In this document: one piece after another, positions 56,901 to 64,000 of the stretch
Position numbering within the stretch: the stretch's first letter is position 1
How the letters are laid out: every line of letters starts with the position of its first letter
Source: Zhengitettix transpicula
Taxonomy: Eukaryota > Arthropoda > Insecta > Orthoptera > Tetrigidae
Direction: 5' to 3'
Length of the DNA: 64,000 nucleotides
Assembly (NCBI GenBank): GCA_037074705.1
Contig: JAYJMR010000081.1
Span: 53,476 to 117,475, forward strand
Made by a program: the position numbers and the translations under genes
Notes under the pieces: model-generated
The model's database searches: none
Seen by the model: only the letters and a program-made list of their open reading frames with translations
What the model was told of the DNA's origin: nothing

Positions 56901-59900
56901 AAGATTTTTTGAAGTGTAGGTTTTGAGTAATTTTTATGAAGAACGAGTCATTTATTATGAAATAAGGACTTTGTTTATTTTTAGATTCTTGGTTGGTGAA
57001 ATTCCCAAAGTTGTCGTCGAAAACGTCGAAATATTACGATATATTAATTATTATTAATAGATTAAGATTTTAGAAGTGCAGGTTTGACTAATTTTTATAA
57101 AGAACGAGTCATTTTATTATGAAATAAGACTTTGTTATTTGAAGATTCTTGGTTGGTGAAAATTCCAAACTTGTCGTCGAAACGTCGAAATATTACGATA
57201 TATTAATTAATATTAATAGATTAAGATTTTAGAAGTGCAGGTTTGACTAATTTTTTATAAAGAACGAGTCATTTATTATGAAATAAGACTTTGTTATTTG
57301 AAAGATTCTTGGTTGGTGAAATTCCAAACTTGTCGTCGAAACGTCGAAATATTACGATATATTAATTAATATTAATAGATTAAGATTTTTAGAAAGTCCA
57401 GGTTTGGAGTAATTTTTATAAAGAACGAGTCATTTATTATGAAATAAGACTTTGTTATTTATAGTTTCTTGGTTTAGGAAATTCCAACCTTGTCGTCGAA
57501 ACGTCGAAATACTATGATATATTAATTAATATTAATAGATTAAGATTTTTAGAAGTGCAGGTTTGAGTAATTTTTATAAAGAAACGAGTCATTTATTATG
57601 AAATAAGACTCTGTTATTTGAAGATTCTTGGTTGGTGAAATTCCAAACTTGTCGTCGAAACGTCGAAATATTATGATATATTAATTAATAATAATAGATT
57701 AAGATTTTAGAAGTGCAGGTTTGAGTAATTTTTATAAAGAACGAGTCATTTATTATGAAATAAGACTTTGTTATTTGAAGATTCTTGGTTGGTGAAATTC
57801 CAAACTTGTCGGTCGAAAACGTCGAAATATTGGGACATATTAATTAATATTAATAGATTAAGATTTTAGAAGTGCTGGTCTGAGTAATTTATATAAAGAA
57901 CGAGTCATTTATTATGAAATAAGACTTTGTTATTTGAAGATTCTTGGTTGATGAAATTCCAAACTTGTCGTCGAAACGTCGAAAATATTGGGATATATTA
58001 ATTAATATTAATAGATTTAAGATTTTAGAAGTGCTGGTTTGAGTAATTTTTTATAAAGAACGAGTCATTTATTATGAAATAAGACTTTGTTATTTGAAGA
58101 TTCTTGGTTGGTGAAAATTCCAAACTTGTCGTCGAAACGTCGAAATATTACGATATATTAATTAATATTAATATATTAAGATTTTTAGAAGTGCAGGTTT
58201 GACTAATTTTTATAAAGAACGTGTCATTTTATTATGAAATAAGACTTTGTTATTTGAAGATTCTTGGTTGGTGAAATTCCAAACTTGTCGTCGAAAACGT
58301 CGAAATATTGGGGACATATTAATTAATATTAATAGATTAAGATTTTAGAAGTGCTGGTTTGAATTATTTTTTATAAAGAACGAGTCATTTATTATGAAAA
58401 TAAGACTTTGTTATTTGAAGATTCTTGGTTGGTGAAATTCCAAACTTGGTCGTCGAAACGTCGAAATATTGGGGACATATTAATTAATATTACTAGATTA
58501 AGATTTTAGAAGTGCTGGTTTGAGTAATTTTTATAAAGAACGAGTCATTTATTATGAAATAAGACTTTGTTATTTGAAGATTCTTGGTTGGTGAAATTCC
58601 AAACTTGTCGTCGAAACGTCCGAAATATTACGTTATATTAATTAATATTAATAGATTAAGATTTTTAGAAGTGCAGGTTTGGACTAATTTTTATAAAGAA
58701 CGAGTCATTTTATTATGAAATAAGACTTTGTTATTTTTTAGTTTCTTGGTTTGTGAAATTCCAAACTTGTCGTGGAAACGTCGAAATATTGGGATATTTT
58801 TTATTAATATTAATAGATTAAGATTTTAGAAGTGCAGGTTTGAGTAATTTTTTATAAAGAAACGAGGTCACTTATTATGAAATAAGACTTTGTTTTATTT
58901 TTAGTTTCTTGGTTGGTAAAAAATTCCAAAACTTGTGGTCGAAACGTCGAAAATATTATGATATATTAATTAATATTAATAGATTAAGATTTTAGAAGTG
59001 CAGGTTTGACTAATTTTTATAAAGAACGAGTCCATTTATTATTAAATAAGACTTTGTTATTTTTAGTTTCTTGGTTTTGTGAAATTCCAAACTTGTCGTC
59101 GAAACGTCGAAATATTATGATTTATTAATTAATATTAATGGATTAAGATTTTAGAAGTGCAGGTTTGAGTAATTTTTATAAAGAACGAGTCATTTATTAT
59201 GAAATAAGACTTTGTTTATTTTTTAGTTTCTTGGTTGGTGAAAATTCCAAAACTTGTCGTCGAAACGTCGAAATATTATGATATATTAATTAATATTAAT
59301 AGATTAAGATTTTAGAAGTGCAGGTTTTGACTAATTTTTATAAAGAACGAGTCCATTTATTATGAAATAAGACTTTGTTATTTGAAGATTCTTGGTTTGG
59401 TGAAATTCCAAACTTGTCCGTCGAAAACGTCCGAAATATTGGGACATATTAATTAATATTAATAGATTAAGATTTTAGAAGTGCTGGTTTGACTAATTTT
59501 TATAAAGAACGAGTCCATTTATTATGAAATAAGACTTTGTTATTTGAAGATTCTTGGTTGGTGAAATTCCAAACCTTGTCGTCGAAACGTCGAAATATTA
59601 CGATATATTAATTAATATTAATAGATTAAGATTTTAGAAGTGGCAGGTTTGACTAATTTTTATAAAGAACGAGTCATTTATTATGAAATAAGACTTTGTT
59701 ATTTGAAGATCTTGGTTGGTGAAATTCCAAACTTGTCGTCGAAACGTCCGAAAATATTACGATATATTACTTAATATTAATAGATTAAGATTTTAGAAGT
59801 CCAGGTTTGAGTAAATTTTTTATAAAGAACGAGTCATTTATTATGAAATAAGACTTTGTTATTTATAGTTTTCTGGTTTAGGAAATTCCAACCTTGTCGT

Positions 59901-61920
59901 CGAAACGTCGAAATACTATGATATATTAATTAATATTAATAGATTAGATTTTAGAAGTGCAGGTTTGAGTAATTTTTATAAAGAAACGAGTCATTTATTA
60001 TGAAATAAGACTCTGTTATTTGAATATTTTTGGTTGGTGAAATTCCAAACTTGTCGTCGAAACGTCGAAAATATTATGATATATTAATTAATAATAATAG
60101 ATTAAGAATTTAGAAGTGCAGGTTTGAGTAATTTTTATAAAGAACGAGTCATTTATTATGAAATAAGACTTTGTTATTTGAAGATTCTGGTTGGTGAAAT
60201 TCCAAACTTGTTCGTCGAAACGTCGAAATATTGGGACATATTAATTAATATTAATAGATTAAGATTTTAGAAGTGCTGGTCTGAGTAATTTTTATAAAGA
60301 ACGAGTCCATTTATTATGAAATAAGACTTTGTTATTTGAAGATTCTTGGTTGATGAAATTCCAAACTTGTCGTCGAAACGTCGAAATATTGGGATATATT
60401 AATTAATATTAATAGATTAAGATTTTAGAAGTGCTGGTTTAAGTAATTTTTATAAAGAACGAGTCAATTTATTATGAAATAAGGACTTTGTTATTTGAAG
60501 ATTCTTGGTTGGTGGAAATTCCAAACTTGTCGTCGAAACGTCGAAATATTACGATATATTAAATTAATATAATAGATTAAGATTTTAGAAGTGCAAGTTT
60601 GACTAATTTTTATAAAGAACGTGTCCATTTATTATGAAATAAGACTTTGTTATTTGAAGATTCTTGGTTGGTGAAATTCCAAACTTGTCGTCGAAACGTC
60701 GAAATATTGGGACATATTAATTAATATTAATAGATTAAGATTTTAGAAGTGCTGGTTTTGAATTATTTTTTATAAAGAACGAGTCATTTATTATGAAATA
60801 AGACTTTGTTATTTGAAGATTCTTGGTTGGTGAAAATTCCAAAACTTGTCGTCGAAACGTCGAAATATTGGGACATATAATTAATATTACTAGATTAAGA
60901 TTTTAGAAGTGCTGGTTGAGTAATTTTTATAAAGAACGAGTCATTTATTATGAAATAAGACTTTGTTATTTGAAGATTCTTGGTTGGTGAAATTCCAAAC
61001 TTGTCGTCGAAACGTCGAAATATTACGTTATATTAATTAATATTAATAGATTAAGATTTTAGAAGTGCAGGTTTGACTAATTTTTATAAAGAACGAGTCA
61101 TTTTATTATGAAAATAAGACTTTGTTATTTTTTAGTTTTCTTGGTTTTGTGAAATTCCAAACTTGTCGTGGAAACGTCGAAATATTGGGATATTTTTATT
61201 AATATTAATAGATTAAGATTTTTAGAAGTGCAGGTTTGAGTAATTTTTTATAAAGAACGAGTTCACTTATTATGAATTAAGACTTTGTTTATTTTTAGTT
61301 TTCTTGGTTGGTGAAATTCCAAACCTGTCGTCGAAACGTCGAAATATTATGATATATTAATTAATATTAATAGATTAAGATTTTAGAAGTGCAGGTTTGA
61401 CTAATTTTTATAAAGAACGAGTCATTTTATTATTAAATAAGACTTTTGTTATTTTTTAGTTTTCTTGGTTTGTGAAATTCCCAAACTTGTCGTCGAAACG
61501 TCGAAATATTATGATATATTAATTAATATTAATGGATTAAGATTTTAGAAGTGCAGGTTTGAGTAATTTTTATAAAGAACGAGTCATTTATTATGAAATA
61601 AGACTTTGTTTTATTTTTAGTTTCTTGGTTGGTGAAAATTCCAAACTTGTCGTCGAAACGTCGAAATATTATGATATATTAATTAATATTAATAGATTAA
61701 GATTTTAGAAGTGCAGGTTTGACTAATTTTTTATAAAGAACGAGTCCATTTATTATGAAATAAGACTTTGTTATTTGAAGATTTCTTGGTTGGTGAAATT
61801 CCAAAACTTGTCGTCGAAACGTCGAAATATTGGGGACATATTTAATTAATATTAATAGATTAAGATTTTAGAAGTGCTGGTTTGACTAATTTTTATAAAG
61901 AACGAGTCGTTTATTATGAA
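53928..61920 (+). repeat. 15-monomer higher-order repeat with 13- and 9-monomer variants
   Basis: A distinctive monomer with GGTTTAGGAAATTCCAACC starts at 53,928, 56,005, 57,446 and 59,850, spaced 13, 9 and 15 monomers. Between 57,446 and 59,850 I counted 15 monomer starts. Their order includes AAGACTCTG with AATAATAATAG, GGTCTGAG, TTGATGAAA, GAATTATTTTT, TTACTAGATT, ATTACGTTAT, GTGGAAACG with GGATATTTTTTATT, and ATGGATT. The same order runs from 59,850 to about 61,920 before it breaks. The 13-monomer version lacks the AAGACTCTG and GGTCTGAG monomers. The 9-monomer version follows a different order that resembles 52.9-53.9 kb. Confidence 0.82.
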
Positions 61921-63290
61921 ATAAGACTTTGTTATTTTTTAGTTTTCTTGGTATGTGAAATTCCAAACTTGTCGTCGAAACGTCGAATATTATGATATAT
62001 TAATTAATATTAATAGATTAAGAATTTTTAGAAGTGCAGGTTTGAGTAATTTTTATAAAGAACGAGTCATTTATTATGAAATAAGACTTTGTTTATTTTT
62101 AGTTTTCTTGGTTGGTGAAATTCCCAAACTTGTCGTCGAAACGTCGAAAATATTATGATATATTAATTAATATTAATAGATTAAGATTTTTAGAAGTGCA
62201 GGTTTGAGTAATTTTTTATATAGAACGAGTCATTTTATTATGAAATAAGACTTTGTTATTTGAAGATTCATGGTTGGTGAAATTCCAAACTTGTCGTCGA
62301 AACGTCCGAAATATTATGATATATTAATTAATATTAATAGATTAAGATTTTAGAAGTGCAGGTTTTAGTAATTTTTATAAAGAACGAGTCATTTATTATG
62401 AAATAAGACTTTGTTATTTGAAGATTCTTGGTTGGTGAAATTCCAAACTTGTCGTCGAAACGTCGAAATATTGGGACATATTAATTAATATTAATAGATT
62501 AAGATTTTAGAAGTGCTGGTTTGAGTAATTTTTTATAAAGAAACGAGTCATTTATTATGAAATAAGACTTTGTTATTTGAAGATTCTTGGTTGGTGAAAA
62601 TTCTAAACTTGTCGTCGAAACGTCGAAATATTGGGATATTTTTATTAATATTAATAGATTAAGATTTTAGAAGTGCTGGTTTGAGTAATTTTTTATAAAG
62701 AAACGAGTCATTTTATTATGAAATAAGACTTTGTTATTTTGAAGATTCTTGGTTTGGGTGAAATTCCCAAAACTTGTCCGTCGAAACGTCGAAATATTGG
62801 ACATATTAATTAATATTAATGGATTATGAATTTTAGAAGTGCTGGTTTGAGTTAATTTTTATAAAGAACGAGTCATTTATTATGAAATATGATTTTGTTA
62901 TTTTGAAGATTCTTGGTTGGTGAAATTCCAAACTTGTCGTCGAAACGTCGAAAATATTATGATATATTAATTAATATTAATAGATTAAGATTTTAGAAGT
63001 GCAGGTTTTAGTAATTTTTTATAAAGAACGAGTCATTTATTATGAAATAAGACTTTGTTATTTGAAGATTCTTGGGTTGGTGAAATTCCAAACTTGTCCG
63101 TCGAAAACGTCGAAATATTGGGATGTTTTTTTTTTAATATTAATAGATTAAGATTTTAGAAGTGCTGGTTGAGTAATTTTTATAAAGAACGAGTCATTTA
63201 TTATGAAATAAGACTTTGTTATTTGAAGATTCTTGGTTGGTGAAATTCCAAACTTGTCGTCGAAACGTCGAAATATTATCATATATTAAT
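61920..63290 (+). repeat. Right edge of the satellite array
   Basis: The last eight or nine monomers no longer follow the 15-monomer order. They mix ATTATGATAT, GGGACAT and shortened GGATATTTTTATT monomers, for example near 62,632 and 63,120, the latter with a run of eight or more T. The final monomer starts at 63,210 and matches the consensus to its position 81, ending at 63,290. Divergence does not rise sharply at the edge, so the array is cut off cleanly. Confidence 0.85.
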
Positions 63291-63308
63291 CTTATAAATA
63301 AAAAAGAG

Positions 63309-63373
63309 TGTATGTATGTTTGTTTGTATGTTTGTGTTTTGTATGTTTGTATATTTGTATATTTGTATGTTTC
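63309..63373 (+). repeat. TG/TA-rich simple repeat at the array edge
   Basis: An imperfect run of TGTATG, TTTGTATG and TATTTGTA words fills about 65 bp. It starts 18 bp after the last satellite base, and the linker is AT-rich. It reads as a degenerate tetra- to octanucleotide microsatellite. Open frames running through it are low-complexity and not credible as proteins. Confidence 0.85.
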
Positions 63374-63476
63374 GTTATACAAATCTTACACCGGTAGAGC
63401 AAAATTTCACTAAATTTCGTACACGTGTTTCCTTACGGACCAGGAAACAAACACTGTTCGGGGTGAGACATGTCTA

Positions 63477-63498
63477 CCACCCCCAGAAGCGGGGGTGG
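63477..63498. repeat. GC-rich hairpin in 288-bp unit 1
   Basis: CCACCCCC and GGGGGTGG form a perfect 8-bp inverted repeat around the 6-base loop AGAAGC. A further run of five G follows. The same hairpin is kept in the next unit although flanking bases differ. Confidence 0.85.
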
Positions 63499-63763
63499 AC
63501 GGGGGTTGAAATATTTAAACATGCTAAAACAGCCGATATTTTAGTCGGATAATAATATTTAGGGGTCCAAGATATTGATAGTGTTTCTACCAATGTTTTC
63601 TGAATATAATTTTCATACCCTATTACCCTGCGAAAAAGGGCACCCTTAGGGTTTTGTGGTGGAGAATACAAATCTATACGGTGGATCAAATTTCCACCAA
63701 ATATCGTACACGTGTTCTTTGCGACCAGGAAAAACAACACTGTCGGGGTGAGACCGCGCCCTA

Positions 63764-63785
63764 CCACCCCCAGAAGCGGGGGTGG
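63764..63785. repeat. GC-rich hairpin in 288-bp unit 2
   Basis: This is identical to the hairpin at 63,477-63,498: the same 8-bp stems and AGAAGC loop, lying 287 bp downstream. Its conservation while the upstream bases have changed (ACATGT against CCGCGCC) makes it the most constrained part of the unit. Confidence 0.85.
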
Positions 63786-64000
63786 ACGGGGGTGGAAATA
63801 TTTGAACATGCTAAAACAGTCGATATTTCAGTCGGATCAATATTTTTAGTGGTCAAAGATAATTTATAGTCTTTCCACTGATGATATCTGAATATAATTT
63901 ACAACCGCTGCACCCTGGGGAAAGGAGCACCCGTAGCGTTTTGGGGTGGAGAATACAAAATCTTCACCGCTGTAGCAAATTTTCACCAAAATTTCGTACA

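Larger units (their letters stand above)
1..63290 (+). repeat. 157-bp satellite DNA array, about 400 head-to-tail monomers
   Basis: The landmark AAGACTTTG recurs at 1, 158, 315, 472 and onward at exactly 157-bp steps, and the motif GGTTGGTGAAATTCC is always on the plus strand, so the array is head-to-tail with no inversion. Spacing stays at 157 bp with rare indels up to about 31.5 kb, shrinks slightly to about 35.4 kb, and grows to about 159-160 bp after 45.7 kb because of single-base insertions. The array is already running at base 1 and stops at 63,290. All reading frames are broken frequently, and 157 is not a multiple of three, so the frame shifts at every monomer. A monomer near nucleosome length, high homogeneity and nested higher-order units are typical of centromeric or heterochromatic satellites. 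That role is inferred, not shown. Confidence 0.98.
45676..63290 (+). other. Insertion-rich part of the array
   Basis: From here to the array end most monomers carry extra single bases that lengthen a run or double a base: CCAAAACTT at 45,684, GGTTTTGAG at 45,760, AAGGACTTT near 45,964, CGTCCGAAA near 48,723, GAGTCCATTT near 50,388, and TTTTTTATAAAG and GAAAACGTC repeatedly. Mean spacing rises to about 159 bp at 47-50 kb and about 160 bp after 53 kb. The insertions hit the same few runs in unrelated monomers and are not shared between otherwise matching higher-order copies. That is the behaviour of sequencing or consensus error, not of inherited variants. Confidence 0.75.
63378..64000 (+). repeat. 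Unrelated tandem repeat of about 288 bp, two copies plus a partial third
   Basis: Units start with TACAAA at 63,378, 63,667 and 63,954 (spacings 289 and 287) and the last runs off the window. CGTACA recurs at 63,418, 63,705 and 63,995. The copies agree best in the centre, from CTACCACCCCCAGAAG through the ATTT(A/G)AACATGCTAAAACAG motif and CAGTCGG-like tail, and less well elsewhere. They share the GTGGAGAA end. The unit is clearly richer in GC than the 157-bp satellite and shares no recognisable sequence with it. It could be a second satellite or part of a dispersed element. The window is too short to tell. Confidence 0.85.

Noticed and set aside
61955..62158. Open frame of 67 codons on the plus strand in the array
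   Set aside because: It is a translation of satellite monomers in the insertion-rich zone, with no counterpart in clean monomers.
1..63290. CRISPR array
   Set aside because: There are no unique spacers. The whole 157-bp period is repeated with only a few substitutions.
63640..63660. Telomere-type TTAGGG
   Set aside because: It occurs once, in CTTAGGGTTTT, and is not tandem.
63474..63809. Open frame of 111 codons on the minus strand across the 288-bp repeat
   Set aside because: It begins and ends in the same repeated segment, so its two ends are translations of the same GC-rich hairpin region. It has no recognisable domain and lies wholly in non-coding repeat.
63216..63869. Plus-strand open frames at 63,216-63,413, 63,316-63,552 and 63,654-63,869, and a minus frame at 63,194-63,382
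   Set aside because: They run through satellite, the TG microsatellite or the 288-bp repeat. The translations are low-complexity or repeat-derived, and the frames overlap one another on both strands.
1..64000. tRNA, rRNA or bacterial or organellar genes
   Set aside because: No cloverleaf, conserved rRNA segment or long coding frame was recognised anywhere. The AT-rich tandem structure argues against an organelle coding region.

Overview
This 64-kb window is almost entirely one tandem-repeat array. Positions 1-63,290 hold a head-to-tail satellite with a 157-bp monomer. By position arithmetic there are about 400 copies: roughly 291 before position 45,667 and about 110 after it, plus a final 81-bp partial monomer. 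I see no credible protein gene, tRNA, rRNA, CRISPR array or mobile element in the array. A long, homogeneous, AT-rich satellite with multi-monomer (higher-order) repeats points to a eukaryotic chromosome, most likely centromeric, pericentromeric or other heterochromatin. The sequence does not name the species. An invertebrate such as an insect fits the low GC (about 26%, hand-counted on the first monomer) and the lack of CpG depletion, but that is inference.

Layout. 1-6.1 kb mixes two monomer classes. Class A has G at monomer position 50, AC at 69-70 and AG at 92-93. Class B has T at 50, GG at 69-70 and GA at 92-93. A 628-bp tetramer is duplicated at 1,257-2,512. The block at about 6.1-12.9 kb is duplicated at about 13.0-19.3 kb, and both copies contain B-rich decamers. 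A 9-monomer unit is duplicated at 19,935-22,760. A 22-monomer-spaced duplication covers about 22.45-28.8 kb and contains an alternating two-monomer pattern. Seven-monomer (1,099-bp) periodicity recurs at 23.9-25.0, 27.4-28.5, 29.2-31.5, 40.1-42.3 and 42.3-44.5 kb. A 16-monomer duplication covers about 35.6-40.5 kb. From 45,676 to 63,290 the repeat carries many single-base insertions, begins at a 21-bp deletion, and shows 15-monomer units (2.38-2.40 kb) with 13- and 9-monomer variants.

The array ends at 63,290 inside the AT palindrome of the monomer. It is followed by a short TG/TA-rich simple repeat (about 63,309-63,373) and then by an unrelated, GC-richer tandem repeat of about 288 bp (63,378-64,000: two full copies and the start of a third). 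Each full copy of that repeat has a perfect 8-bp GC-rich hairpin.

There is no gene pathway to describe. The biological content is the architecture of the satellite: nested duplications of different sizes, as expected from repeated unequal exchange or amplification. One zone looks like uncorrected long-read sequence and should be treated with caution.
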